A stretch of DNA of 64,000 nucleotides from Rhabdophis nuchalis (GCA_039707465.1 CM077644.1:221669962-221733961), one strand, 5' to 3'. Shown: positions 11,912 through 24,093, numbered from the stretch's first letter. Numbers and translations: made by a program. The notes: generated by a model from the sequence alone, not told the origin.

Positions 11912-12018
11912 AGGAGGAGGAGGAGGAGGAGGAGGAGGAGGAGGAGGGGGGAGGAGGAGGAGGAGGAGGAGGAGGAGGAGGAGGAGGAGGAGGAGGAGGA
12001 GGAGGAGGAGGAGGAGGA
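11912..12018. repeat. (GGA)n purine tract
   Basis: About 107 bp of GGA/GAG units on the plus strand. It produces poly-Glu, poly-Arg and poly-Gly frames that are not genes. Confidence 0.97.
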
Positions 12019-12459
12019 AATGATCAAAAGCCCATCTCTTTTTAACACCTTTAAAAAGGGACAGACTTTGATCAAGTGGTTGAAACTGCCATCTTAACTT
12101 CTGGACCTCTGCCCCTGGGATTTTCCTGTTCTTTTTCCTTTGCCATTAAACTGCTACCTGTTAAGTCACATTTGTAATTATGTCAACAGTCACTACATGT
12201 TAAATCAACTTAACTAAACCAGCATATGTTTCAGTGGGAGCAGTGTACATTTACATTATTAAGTAAGAATAAATCAATCAGTCAGTGCCCTTCTGTACTT
12301 CCATCATGAGATATAGAAGAGGCTACAGTAGTTCAGCTTTAGCAATAAAAACGAAGGAGCACAGTGAAAAAGATGAGACCAAAATTATATATAAATGTCA
12401 AACTAATAACGACAACCATCCTTAGAATTAACTGAAGAGATTGAAGATATGCTATATAG

Positions 12460-12815
12460 GTAAAGGTAAAGGTTCCCCTGGCATGTATGTGCTAGTCGTT
12501 CCCTACTCTAGGGGGTGGTGCTCATCTCCATTTCAAAGCGAAAGAGCCAGTGCTATCCGAAGATGTCTCCATGGCCATATAACCAGCATGACTAAACACC
12601 AAAGGCACCACGGAAGGCTGTTACCTTCCCACCAAAGGTGGTTCTTATTTTTCTACTTGCATTTTTACATGCTCTCGAAATGCTAGGTTGGCAGAAGCTA
12701 GGACAAGTAACGGGAGCTCACTTCGTTACGCGGCGTTAGGGATTCGAACTGCTGAACTGCCAACCTTTCTGATTAACAAGCCCAGCGTCTTAGCCAGTGA
12801 GCCACCACGTCCCAG
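12460..12815 (-). mobile_element. Sauria-type SINE
   Basis: Minus-strand copy: tail ggtaaaggtaaaggttcccc at the left, tRNA head at the right. Perfect 12-bp target duplication tatgctatatag (12448-12459 and 12816-12827). Confidence 0.95.
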
Positions 12816-12964
12816 TATGCTATATAGCTTCTTACTTTTAGGATCAAACTTTCACAGTAAGCAAATAAGCTGCAAAGAAATATACCATAGATTAGCGTTT
12901 GGAAAAGCAGTGAAGGTCTTGAAATTCAAATTCCACGATGTGTCTATCTATATTTGCAAAAATT

Positions 12965-13313
12965 AGAATAGCACAAGAAACAGCATTCCCAGTGACTTAT
13001 GGAAGCCAAAGTTGGACTTTGAAGACGCAGGATAGCAAGAGTATTGATGCCTTTAAACATTGGCATTGCAGTAGACTCTTGTGAATACGGAGGACACCCA
13101 AGAAAACAAACCAATGGGACCATCAAACAAATCAATCCAGAATTCTTACTCAGGGCACAAATGACCAGGCTGTAATTATCTTACTTTAGACACATAATGC
13201 AAAAACTCAGTTCTCTGGAGAAGACTTTAGTGCTGGGAAAGAGGGAAGGGAAGAGAAGAAGAGGATGGCCAGCAATAAGGTGGGTGGACTGAGTTATAGT
13301 GATGATGAGTAAA
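12965..13313 (+). mobile_element. BovB (RTE) LINE, C-terminal fragment
   Basis: Translates with frameshifts to YGSQSWTLKTQD, RLLWIRRTPKKTNQW and RRRGWPAIRWVD, the end of BovB reverse transcriptase. It directly abuts the SINE at 13314. Confidence 0.75.
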
Positions 13314-13663
13314 AGTAAAGGTAAAGGTTCCCCCCGCACATATATGCTAGTCGTTTCCAACTCTAGGGGGCGGTGCTCATCTCCGTTTCAAAGCCGAAGA
13401 GCCAGCGCTGTCCGAAGACATCTCCATGGTCATGTGGCCAGCATGACTAAACGCTGAAGGTGCACAGAACACTGTTACCTTTCCATCAAAATAGTCCCTA
13501 ATTTTCTACTTGCATTTTAACATGCTTTTGAACTGCTAGGTTGGCAGAAGCTGGGACAAGTAACAGGGAGCTCTCACCATTACACGGCTAGGGATTCGAA
13601 CCGCCAAACTGCCAACCTTTCTTATCGACAAACTCAGCATCTTAGCTACTGAGCCACTGTGAT
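13314..13663 (-). mobile_element. Sauria-type SINE
   Basis: Minus-strand copy with tail aaaggtaaaggttcccccc and head ending gctactgagccactg. Short similar flanks (gtgatgatg / gtgatgggt) suggest an eroded target duplication. Confidence 0.88.
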
Positions 13664-13740
13664 GGGTACCCAGATGGAATTGAGCAGGGGGCTGGACTAG
13701 AAGACCTCCAAGGTCCTTTCCAGCTTATTCTATTCTATTT
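13664..13740 (+). mobile_element. CR1/L3 3' end
   Basis: Plus-strand terminus ggactagaagacctccaagg followed by a (TTCTA)n tail. Confidence 0.75.
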
Positions 13741-14410
13741 CTACATTACTATGCTTTTGAGATTGTTAACAACAGAAAGTCAGATTTAGTTTGGTAAAAA
13801 ATATGAAATATATGGACTATAGTGACCTCTTGTGGACATTTAATTGAATGAAACTATTCTTACTGGAGCTCTGCAAAGTTTGAAAATTATTTAGAAATAC
13901 TTTGGACCCACATAAGCAGACCTCTTTGCTGATGATTAAATCAACCATGTTTTTTTTTCAGGCTTCTGGGTGATTCTGGGTGGGGGAAAAGAGAGGTGTT
14001 GCTACTTTAAGAAGTTGCTCCTTAAAGTGGCCCTTAAACAAATAACATCTTTGGAACCAAATTAATGTTCTTTAAAAAAAAAGAGATGTCTCATCTAATG
14101 ACTATCTGAGAGATACTTTGCATGTACAAGATCCAAAACATTGCTTATGAATAATTTTTGAAGTGCATACAGCTGTGGAGTGTTGATTTGTTGGTTATTT
14201 AAATAACTAATTTTTGTTTGGTTTCAGTTTAGTTTTGCCGCTGATTGGAGAATGTAGAACAAGCAGGATGCTTTTGATTGCACTTTGGGATTTATAATAA
14301 TTTTGGAAGCAGTTCTAGAATTGTTCATGGTGTAATCCACCACTCAATCTTCACCAATCTGATGTTATTTAGGTGAGTTGGGTTACAGCCCCGAGCATTA
14401 CACCACTATT
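13741..14410. other. No recognised feature
   Basis: AT-rich, single-copy-looking sequence. Confidence 0.4.
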
Positions 14411-14417
14411 TCTTTAC

Positions 14418-14541
14418 TTTAACTTAGACAACTTTAAAATATGGACTTCAATTCCCAGAATTCTTTAGCTATCCATCTATGCTGCTGGAGAATTCTGAAG
14501 TTGGAGTTTGCACAGTTAAAGTTGTCAAGGTTGAGTAATGC
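14418..14541. mobile_element. Eroded palindromic hAT element
   Basis: Both arms recognisable (acttcaattcccagaattc and gaattctgaagttggagttt) but divergent from the intact family copies. Confidence 0.55.
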
Positions 14542-14644
14542 TGCATTATATAGTTCCTGGTGTGTTGGAGTTACAGGAGTTGTATTAGGAAGGTCAGTAG
14601 TTGATGGTTCCTCAGCTTTGCTGTTACTGTAGGGTTGGTTTTTT

Positions 14645-15190
14645 TTAACAGATTAACATCTTAACAGAGTTGGAAGGGACCTTATAGGTCATGTAGTCCA
14701 ACCCCATGGCTCAAGCAGGAGACCCTACACCATTTCTGGACTGGATGGCAGTCCAGTCTCTTCTTGAAAGACTCAAGTGATGAAAGTCCCACAACCTCTG
14801 AAGGCAAGCTGTTCCATCAGTTGATGGTTCTCACTCTCTCAGAAAGTTCCTTCTTATTTCTAGGCTGAATCTCTTCTTGGCCAGTTTCCATCCATTATTC
14901 CTTGTCTGGCCTTCAGGTACTTTGGAAAATAGCTTGACCCCCCTACTTTCTATGGAATATTGGAACACTGCTATCACATCTCCCCTGGTCCTTCTCTTCA
15001 GTAGACTAGCCATGTCCAGTTCCTGAAACCATTATTCATATGTTTTCGTCTCCAGTCCCCTAATCATCCTGGTTGCTCTCCTCTGCATTTTTTCTAGAGT
15101 CTCAATATTTTTTTAATAATATGGTGACCAAAAGTGGATCCATTATTCTAGTTGTGGTCTTACTAGGGCTTTAGTTAGACTACTATGAGA
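14645..15190 (-). mobile_element. CR1 LINE, 3' part
   Basis: Minus-strand CR1 terminus (gttggaagggaccttatagg) and C-terminal coding remnant with several stops. Older than the copy at 5583. Confidence 0.8.
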
Positions 15191-15692
15191 TCAGGATGAC
15201 TGCATTTTTGCCAAAGTTATATCTTGAACTAAAGAGAAGCCAAAACCAAAATCTTAGAAGAACTCTCCCACAGTTATTTTGCTCTCATAGGATTGGTCTG
15301 ATATATTTTTTTCTGGTTTCATCACACCAAACATGGCCATGGTCTGTTCACCTTGGGTAATAACTTGAGTAAAATCTGTAACAGAGGTTTATGTTGATGG
15401 ATGAATCCTTCCCCTTCATAACTTCTTCCCATCATTCATCATTTCTGGAATTCTACCCATTTAACAGCAGTGACCTTAGGAAGCATCTGTGCATGGAACA
15501 AAGTGAGGCCTGTAATGTGTGCATGTGTCTGGGCACACATATATGTATTTTCTCACCAGAAATTACTTAGGGTATATGCATATGTGTGTTATCTCTCTAC
15601 GTGTGTGTGTGTGTGTGTGTGTGTGTATCTGTGGGTATTCATATATTTAACAACTATAAAATAGGTTAATGTAGGATAAAATATCTAAAAAT
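15191..15692. repeat. Unassigned stretch with (GT)n at 15601-15626
   Basis: Apart from the dinucleotide run, no feature recognised. Confidence 0.5.
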
Positions 15693-16104
15693 AAGGGGTG
15701 GGCTGCTGGGGGTTCACAGGGGTTCAGGAGAACCTCTAGCTAAGATTCTGTGCAGTTTGGAGAACCCCCAAATCCCACTCCTGGCTGGCCCCGCCCACTC
15801 CACTCCTCCCAGGAGTCTCCCCGTGGCCCGTTTTGGATGCAGGTAAATGCAGGGCGTGTGGGGAGGGCAAAAAATGGGCCAACCAGGAGTTTGGGAAATG
15901 GCCTCCATAGAGCCTCCAAAGCCTGGAGATGCCGTTTTCAGCTCCTGGAGACTCGGGGAAAAGACTCCGGAGTCTGGAGAGGGCAAAAATCCCCCCCCCC
16001 CTCCACCGTGGTCAGGAGGCTGACTAGGCTACGCCCACCAAGGCCACGCCCACCCAGCAACCAGGCAGAGAACCTCTTGTTATAATTTTTGAAGGCCACC
16101 CCTG
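15693..16104. mobile_element. hAT element, 'cagtggtggg' family
   Basis: Starts aaggggtgggctgctgg and ends gaaggccacccctg, with GC-rich cgcccaccaaggccacgccc inside. Flanks ctaaaaat / cctaaaat are a probable imperfect 8-bp duplication. Confidence 0.65.
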
Positions 16105-16379
16105 CCTAAAATGTAACAATACGTCAGCTGTCAGTTTATGCTTGCTGTGCTTTGCTTTTATGAAGTGACAGACTGCCATGAACTGTGGTGAGGAAGGTTA
16201 GGAAGGTCAGGCTGGGGGGGAAATCAATGCAAATATGTGGCTTACTGACATAAAGCAAGGACTTTCTGTGGTAACACCTTCTTTTCCATGGGAAGATTTT
16301 CATTCTTTTTCAAAGCAACATTTCATAATGCAGGATTCTAGAGGACAATGGGTCCTGTCTGAAGGTTCAGTGCCTATTA

Positions 16380-16604
16380 CAAACATGTCCAAAGTCTGGC
16401 CCAGGGGCCAATTGCAGCCCATTTTTAAATTTCAAGTGGCCCGCAGCCTCTTCTTCCCGCCGGAGTTATTTGTTTAGTCTTTCGTAAAATAGTTCATTTG
16501 CATTTAATGTTAATGGTTCAAAGAATCTCAGGCTGAATGGTCGGCCCCACACATTTTCACCTCACCAAATCTGGCCTTCCTTGCAAAAGGTTTCGACACC
16601 CCTG
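16380..16604. mobile_element. Short hAT element
   Basis: Termini caaacatgtccaaag and gtttcgacacccctg with a perfect 8-bp target duplication gcctatta (16372-16379, 16605-16612). Central TA target. Confidence 0.85.
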
Positions 16605-16612
16605 GCCTATTA

Positions 16613-17857
16613 GATGCAAGTTTTCTTCATAATCAGAAGTAGGCCACAAACATCCTGTGCCATGGCAAATGCTACAAAGATAGCGTTGCTTCTCTTGCAC
16701 TGATATTTTTTTTAAAAATGAAAAATGCTGTAGCCTGGAAAGTTATCTATGGCCTGTAAGTACAAAACATAATGAGCTGAAACCACTGGAAGGTTGGCGC
16801 AATTTATTGCAGGAGTCCGACAGCTGAAAATAACCAGAATGAACAATCACCATTAAGATGTTTTTGCACAGTATTTAGCTAATCAGTTTGTGGGTCAACC
16901 AACTGTGCAAATATAATTCAGTGCGACATGTAAATTACTGGTAAATATGTCATGTAAAGACAGTCCATAGTTTGTGGACTTCACTTGTTCCCTGAATATG
17001 TGCTGGTCCAAAACATCAAGATTTGGGATATTAATAGCTAGCCAGGATCTAAAGATATTATTAAAGAAGAAATAGATTGAGGTTAAAATACTTGATAAGA
17101 ACTGTGGATATTGATATTAAATTACATGATAAAATTGTTAGATTTAAAATTAATAAAATGAGATTACTTATGAATAATCACTATTCCAGAGAAGCACAGA
17201 ATTTATGGATACCTGACTAGAATGTCCTTTATAGGACATTATCCAGAGTGGACTTTTCCTTCGTAAACCTATCTAAATCTATTTATCTGTCAATATTGTT
17301 TTTCTTTCTTTTTTTTTCCTTTTCTCTCTTTTGATTGGTTTTATAAATAGAATGCCATTATACAATTATGTCTTATATAAAAGGATGTTAAAACAACTAG
17401 TAATATTGGAATTGAGATATAAGAATTGTAATAATTGATATGAAAAATAAGTGATAAACTTTGAAGAACATTATAGAAACCTGCGATAAAATGATACATT
17501 CTTAAAAATTGATAGTCTTGTAAGGAAAAATGACTTAGTGATATTGCCGTTTTTTGTTGTGAAGTTTGTATTATTTGTGTTTATGTCAAATAATAATAAC
17601 AACAACAACAACAATAATAATAAATTTTATTTTTAAAAAAACATCAAGATTGCAACCATGACATCCCAACACAAACATATTCAGCCACTGATGGTTGTGA
17701 AGGGACTAAGTATGGGAAATCCACAAAAACTAAAATTCTCTATGGATTTCTAATGAGTCCCTAATCACTGGAGGTAATTTTAGTGCATCCTCCATGAATA
17801 TCTTTGGTCTTATTTCAAAGCCATTAAAAGTTTTTTTTTTAAAACCTTGTGAATATA
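16613..17857. other. AT-rich stretch, no gene seen
   Basis: Low-GC DNA with T-runs and an ATA/ACA-rich run near 17590-17620. No exon or known transposon recognised. Confidence 0.4.
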
Positions 17858-17865
17858 TCTTATGT

Positions 17866-18331
17866 CATGGATGTCACACTAGATTTCATTTTGAGGGCCG
17901 CACCAGAGTTGCATTTGACCTTAGGGCAGGGGTCTGCAAAGTTGGCTCTTTGAAGACTGGTGAACTTCAACTCCCAGAATTCCCCAGCCAGCATGGCTGG
18001 CTGGGGAATTCTGGGAGTTGAAGTCCACCAGTCTTCAAAGAGCCAACTTTGCAGATCCCTGCCTTAGGGGCCCTGAAGTGGGCGTGGCCAGGGTAGGTGT
18101 GGCCAGTTTTACATCATTCATGTCACGGGCATCTGTGGTGGTCCGAGTGCTCAGCCAGAGAAAATGGGCTCCCAAGCTTTGAAGGCCTCCTGCAACCCTC
18201 TGCCGGTGAAAACGGAACTAGGGAGGGCTGCGTGGGGCCAGTCCTTTACTGTTTCAAGGGTGGCCCATTGGGCCAGATTAATCACCCCAAGGGCCAGATC
18301 CTTCCCCCGGGCCTTTAGTTTCACACCCCTG
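17866..18331. mobile_element. hAT element carrying a nested palindromic element
   Basis: Outer element starts catggatgtcacac and ends tttcacacccctg, flanked by tcttatgt / ccttatgc (6 of 8). Interrupted at 17927-18061. Similar termini occur at 34362-34612 and 56947-57380. Confidence 0.78.
17927..18061. mobile_element. Palindromic hAT element, 135-bp class
   Basis: Two arms of about 66 bp are near-perfect inverted copies (cttcaactcccagaattcc / ggaattctgggagttgaag). Termini caggggtctgc and gcagatccctg. Perfect 8-bp duplication ccttaggg (17919-17926, 18062-18069) inside an older hAT element. Confidence 0.93.
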
Positions 18332-18406
18332 CCTTATGCTAATGATTTTTTTTTAATTTTGCAAAGAACCTTCCCCCACCCTTATATTCTGTTTATAGAT
18401 CTCCAT

Positions 18407-18836
18407 CAGGTAAAGGTAAAGGTCGTTCCTGACTCTAGGGAGTGGTGCTCATCTCCATTTCAAAGCCAAAGAGCCAGCATTGTCTGAAGACATCTCCGTG
18501 GTCATGTATTGTATGTATTTTTGTATATTTATGGTTTTTATTCTCCCTGTGCACCGCCCCGAGTCCCTGTGGGGAGAGGGAGCGGTTAATAAATTCAGTT
18601 TTATTTTATTATTTTTTTATGACCAAATGCCGAAGGGGCACAGAACATTATTACCTTCCCACCAAAGGTGGTTCTTATTTTTCTACTTGCATTTTTACAT
18701 GCTTTCAAACTGCTAGGTTGGCAGAAGTTGGGACAAGTAACGGGAGCTCACTCTGTTATGCGGCGCTAGGGATTCAAACCACCAACCTTCTGATCGACAA
18801 GCTCAGCGTCTTAGCCACTGAGGTACAGCATCCCTA
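18407..18836 (-). mobile_element. Sauria-type SINE split by an L2 3' end
   Basis: Minus-strand SINE with a 13-bp target duplication, one mismatch (tatagatctccat / tatagatgtccat). A plus-strand L2 terminus of about 110 bp (18508-18617) interrupts the body between ggtcatgt and tgaccaaatgcc. Confidence 0.88.
18508..18617 (+). mobile_element. L2 3' terminus inside a SINE
   Basis: Only the last ~110 bp: the caccgccccgagtccc hairpin, gttaataaatt and a TTTTATT tail. An extremely 5'-truncated insertion. Confidence 0.8.
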
Positions 18837-19966
18837 TATAGATGTCCATATAGAGCTAATATTAAAATTCCCCTAAATTCTTCAGTGATCTTACATTCAT
18901 CAAAGCACACGGTCTTAACAGAATTTGGTGCTTCTCATCCCTTGTAAGTTGGACCCCATAATAATAAAATACAAGCAAAATTTGGGCTTATGAGAGATTT
19001 AAGTAGTACAGCCAGATGTCAAAATTGAAATCAAATAAAAATGAGGCAGCAGCAGTAATTGAATAAGTGCCAAAATCAGGAAAAGTAATCAGATAATAAT
19101 AACAATGTGTTGCATATAGGAACACTTCTCTCTCTTTTTTGTTTGCTATTGTAATTTAGTTGTCATTGTCCTCTATCCAGAAAAAATGCTGACATTGCAA
19201 AGGAACTGAAAAAAAAATTAGAGCAGAAGATACAGCATGGGAATCAAAAGAGACGATTAGAAATGATTGGAAGAAGCTCACAGCAGGTGTACCTCATAGC
19301 TTCATTTCCCATCTTTGGAAATGTGCTTGTCTGGTCCAACAAATGAAAACATAATGGATGCTGAAAATGTAATGTAACTTCAAAAAGCCACAGAACACAA
19401 AAGCTCAATGTATTAAAAAATAAATGAGAGTTTCTGATGCAGAAAAATACATCTTAGTGACATGATAAAATGAACAGCTCAATAAAAAGGAAACTTGTAG
19501 AAAGAGAACTTGTGATTCTTCATGGTCTAAAAAGGTCACACAGAATGGTAACCAAGTGGATCCTAAGGGAAGTAGTTTCTACTGAATGTGAAAGTCATAG
19601 TCAGGATAAGCAGCAAATTTAAAGGCCATTCATAGACAGAAAGTTAAATTCCAGCTACAGAGGAGTTCCCTGAAGATGGGCTGTAGCCAATGCTACAGAC
19701 CACCGAACTGAGTCCAAATGCACAGAAGACAAAATCTCTGGTCCCAGTGATCGACCCAGATTGGATCCTGCAGCATTATCCTGGGACATGTATATTCACC
19801 TTCAATCGTTACATTCCAGCTTCCAACACCCCCCATCAATCCACTCATCTGCCATTATTCGCATTTAGATCATGATTTTTAGATTGCTAACAGGCAGTTG
19901 TGGTTTCACGATTCCATGGTCTATGGGATTCCTCAGAGCTGCAAGTTACAGTGCATCTGATCATAA
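18837..19966. other. Unassigned stretch
   Basis: Mostly AT-rich sequence. I see no splice-framed exon or known transposon, although 19150-19870 reads like the eroded remains of some retroelement. Confidence 0.35.
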
Positions 19967-20516
19967 TACAGGTAATCCCCAGGTTACGAGTGTTCCTTTA
20001 GTGAATGTTCGAAGGTACGCGAAAAGCGCCCCCTTTTGTTTGAGAACAAGGCCTGAAACTATGGATCTTACGAACACCCGCAGAGACTCTGCAACATTCG
20101 CCCTGCACATTGCTGGCCAAAATGGAGCTACTGAGGGGAGGATCCACCCTTCAGATGCCCCGTTCTGGCATCAGAAACCTTGCCCAGTACATTGCCAATC
20201 AAAATGGAGCCTCTGTAAGCTGCATATAGCCCTCTGGTGCTCTGTGGGCCTCCCTTAGCCCATTGCTGGCCAAAATGGAGTTTCCAGGGTCTGGATCTGG
20301 CCCTTGGAAGTTCCGTTTTGGCCTGCAATAGGCCGGGGAAGACCCGTGGAGGGCCAAAGGGAGGGCCGAAGGGAGAGCCTCACATTTGATTAGTGAATGT
20401 GTGGGTGAAAGGAGGGAGTGATCTCATTCAAGGTATGAGATCCACTCCCACCAATCCTCAGGTTATGAATGGAATGGGTAGGCTTCATTACATTAGTAAT
20501 TCGAGAACTACCTGTA
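19967..20516. mobile_element. TA-flanked MITE, GC-rich interior
   Basis: Termini tacaggtaatccccaggtta and attcgagaactacctgta are inverted copies beginning with TA. The interior has repeats of ccaaaatggag and agggccgaagggag. Confidence 0.7.
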
Positions 20517-20969
20517 TAGCAGTTTTATTCAAAAAAATAAAAATAAAACTTGGAAAGGGAAGGAGATATAAGATGTTTCCATTTTAGAAACAAGCTCTAG
20601 TCATTCAAAACATGAAATGTTTAGAATTCCCTAGGGCCCCATCTCATGGCAAGAGCACAAATAACTGTTTGGTCACAGTTTTAAGCACAACTACCTGGCA
20701 CATTATACAGCATTAATTATGATGCTGTAAAGCACATATTTTCAGGTCATAATTTCTTCCTAAGGCTTAAATTTAATTAATATGAGTAGTCTGCTCCAGC
20801 AATTAACCTATATGTCCAATAAAGCACTTTAGTATATGGAACAAATGTTTTATCTCTGGAAAAAAAAACACCAACCCAGAACGGACTATAATTGACCGAA
20901 ATTTATACAGGTAGATTATGCAGACAAATAGGCAGACCATGGTGCATAAATTGTGCATAAAATTACTAC

Positions 20970-21224
20970 TACCCTGTTTCCCTGAAAATAAGACCTTCCT
21001 GGATAATAAGCCCAATTGTGCTTTTGAGTGCATGCGCTAAAATAATCCCTCCCCCCCAAAATAAGCTCTCCCTGAAAATATTGCAACACAGCAGCAGCCA
21101 TGAGGTGATCATGCTTGCCGCCTCCTGCACCTCAAAAATAATAAGACCAACCCAAAAATAAGAAAACGTTTATTTTCCTTCAAAAGAAAATAAGACCTTG
21201 TCTTATTTTCGGGGAAACACTGTA
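20970..21224. mobile_element. TA-flanked MITE (gaaaataagac family)
   Basis: Inverted termini accctgtttccctgaaaata and tattttcggggaaacactgt, each followed by the ataagac motif repeated inside. Typical of small Tc1/mariner-like elements, but no transposase is present. Confidence 0.75.
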
Positions 21225-21625
21225 GTAGTTCTTTCCCTAATATCTGTTTCTACCTTATTGCAAAACCTTACACTGGTTACTGTTCTTCTGCATATTGATG
21301 GGTAGGACCCAATGCTCAAATATTTCAAAATGCATCTTAACTGAGTCTCTTTTTTGAAGTTTCTCTTCCTCTCCCCCACCCACCATATTGCCTCTCTTTT
21401 CCTTAAATTGTGTTATCTGGAAATTGGATAAACAATTTTTCTAATATCTTGTATACAAGTTGAGTTATGACAACTGTACTTTTTTTTTTTTTTGGTCCAG
21501 TTGCCATGATTGAACTTCCTGTCAACTCAACCTGGATGACTGAAATTCTTCATAGACATTTGCCTTGTTTAAGTACAGGCAGTCCTCAGTTTGCAACAGT
21601 TAATTTAATAACCATTTGAACTTAT

Positions 21626-22614
21626 ATTGCCTCTTACATTGACTTCCTGACCGATCGTCCACAAACAGTAAGGGTCTTTTACATCTTCCATGCTGAAGCT
21701 CAGCACAGGCTTCCCTCAGTGCTGTGTGCTCAGCCCCTACCTCTACTTGCTGTATACATATGACTGCATATCCTCTGATCCATCCAACATCATAATAAAG
21801 TTTGCAGATGACACAACGGTGGTGGGTCTCATAACTGGAGGGGACGAATCAGCATACAGGGAAGAAGTCCAGAAGGTATCGGCATGGTGCTCAAGAAACA
21901 ACTTACATCTAAATACTAGCAAGACAAAGGAGATGGTGCTAGATTTCCGGAAGCACAAAGAGGAACCTGCCCCACTGTATATTGAGGGGCGCTGTGTGGA
22001 AAGGGTTTCCTTTTTTAAATTCTTAGGAATGCTTATTAGCCAAGATCTCACCTGGAAAAACAACACGTCTCTGGTGATTGGAAAAGCCCAACAGAGACTT
22101 CATTTCCTTAGAGTCCTGTGGAAAAATCAGGTGGAACAACAGCTGATGACCTCTTTCTATCGGTCCACCATAGAAAGTGTCCTCACATATTGTATCACAG
22201 TGTGGTATGATGGTTTAACAGTTGCGGAGAGGAAGGCACTACAGAGAGTGATCAATTCGACACAAGAAACCATCGGTTGCCCTCTGACATCACTGGATAA
22301 CATCGCCAGATCTCGCTGCTTTAGCAGAGTAAGGAAGGTTCTCAAAGATGATTCACACCCTGGTTGGTATCTCTTTGCACTTCTACCATCAGGCAGAAGA
22401 TATCAAAGTATAGCCAGCCAAACAAACAGGTTTAAAGATAGCTTCTATCCTTGGACTGTGAGACTTTTAAATTCAACCGCAATCACTCCATGCACATGCC
22501 AATTTTTTTTTCTCCCTTTTCTTTGTTTCTGTTATAATTTTGCACCAGTGAAGTTAAAACCAATTTCATTGTAATTTTAGTACAATGACAATAAACATTA
22601 TGATTATTATTATA
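21626..22614 (+). mobile_element. Rex1-like LINE, 5' truncated
   Basis: Jockey-superfamily non-LTR retrotransposon. Coding begins within the IDFLTDRPQ segment and runs to the 3' UTR ending aatgacaataaacattatga with an (ATT)n tail. The clade name is by motif resemblance; CR1-related alternatives are not excluded. Confidence 0.8.
21690..22574 (+). pseudogene. Reverse transcriptase C-terminal ORF (Rex1-like)
   Basis: 294 open codons. Residues about 36-45 are KFADDTTVVG, the reverse-transcriptase catalytic FADD box. Then LHLNTSKTKEMVLDFR, FFKFLGMLISQDLTW, QRLHFLRVL, and the C-terminal LLPSGRRYQS. The N-terminal endonuclease and fingers are missing, so it cannot transpose alone. No stop interrupts it, suggesting recent insertion. 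Confidence 0.85.
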
Positions 22615-22837
22615 TCTTACAATGACACTGAAAAAAAAGTGCTTAGGGATGTTTTTCACACCATTGCAGCATATGCTCACTTGATCAAAATTTAAGGGCT
22701 TGGCAATTGGCATGTGTTTATAACAGTTCCAATGTGCTGGAGTCACGTGATCACCTTTTGTGACCTTCTGACAAGCAAAGTCAATGAGGAAGCCAGATTC
22801 ACTGAACAATCATGTTACTAACTTAACAGCTGCAGTA

Positions 22838-23155
22838 CAGAGGTGGATTGATGTGGGTACATCCCGGTACAGCCATACCAGTGGTATCCGGGATCAGCTG
22901 AGAGGGTACAGGTACGGTGGCTCATTTGGCCCACACTCCCGCCTGCGCTCTATAGCTCTTTTTATGGCAAATGGCAAAGTGCGCACGAGCGCAGAGCGTG
23001 TGGTGCCCGAGCAAGCCCCAACAAGCAGCTGGTTGTCACAGGGGCAGTGGATTGCGCATGTGTGCACAGCACAAGTCAGGCACGTGCACGAACAGGATGC
23101 GTGAGTGATGTGTGATCAGTGTACTGGTAGCAACAGTAAGAGCAACCCACCACTG
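22838..23155. mobile_element. hAT element, 'cagtggtggg' family
   Basis: Termini cagaggtggattgatg and gcaacccaccactg. Target duplication ctgcagta / ccgcagta (7 of 8) within the host MITE. Confidence 0.85.
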
Positions 23156-23756
23156 CCGCAGTAATTTACTTAGCAATTTTAGCAAGAAAGGTCATGAAAT
23201 GGGGGGAAAAAACACATTTAATGATTGTCTCACTTAGTAGCAGAAATTTTGAGCTCAGTTATAGCCATAAATTGAGGACTACCTGTAGATAATGAAAATG
23301 TTAAATATTGGCTCAAGCAGATACCTGGGCTATCCACTTCCTTCCCATCCTTTTAAAGACAGTGTGTTTCATGATTTTATATTTGTGAATGTTACATGAT
23401 CGCATTCTGCTCATCATTCTGGACAGATTTAATTTGGAAGGACTAGATTCAAACGACAGAAAGCTTACTAGATGTCCTCAGAAGAACATCATAAAAAAAT
23501 TAATCTGAGAAAATTTTCATATGCTTTTTAAAGAAAAAACCCTGGGATTCAAATGTATGTAAGTGCTTTTTGTGTTATTCCTGCCAGTTATGAAATATTT
23601 CCCCTATCAGTGGCTCTATGATTATATTTTATAGCATGATTAAAGTACCTTTTGGTCTGACCAAAGTAAATCTAAACGGATTTACTTCAAGTTGGCTTAA
23701 GCTTAAGGAAACTATTTTACCACTTTTCTCTGTTGCCAATGGTGCTTTGTTATATA

Positions 23757-24093
23757 AAGGTAAAGTTTCCCCTCACGCATATGTACTAGTCGTTCACCAC
23801 TCTAGGGGGCAGTGCTCATCTCCATTTCAAAGCCAAAGATATCTTTGTGGTCATGTGGCTGGCATGACTAAATGCCAAAGGCGCATGGAACACTGTTACC
23901 TTCCCACCAAAGATGACCCCTATTTTATTACTTGCATTTTTTTAACCTGCTTTCAAACTGCTAGGTTGGCAGAAGCTGGGACAAGTAACAGGAGCTCACT
24001 CCATTACATGGTGCTAGGGATTCGAACCTCCAAACTGCCGACTTTTCTCATTGACAAGCTCAGCATCTTAGCCACTGAGCCACTGTGTTCCTT
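23757..24093 (-). mobile_element. Sauria-type SINE
   Basis: Minus-strand copy from aaaggtaaagtttcccc to the tRNA head ending ttagccactgagccactg. Flanks tgctttgttata / tgctttattgta are an eroded target duplication. Confidence 0.88.

Larger units (their letters stand above)
21574..23287. mobile_element. TA-flanked MITE with two nested insertions
   Basis: Termini tacaggcagtcctcag and attgaggactacctgta. The MITE is split by a Rex1-like LINE (about 21626-22614) and a hAT element (22838-23155). Removing both leaves about 400 bp, matching sister copies. Confidence 0.85.

Noticed and set aside
11720..12097. ORF with poly-Glu or poly-Arg block
   Set aside because: Produced by the GGA microsatellite.
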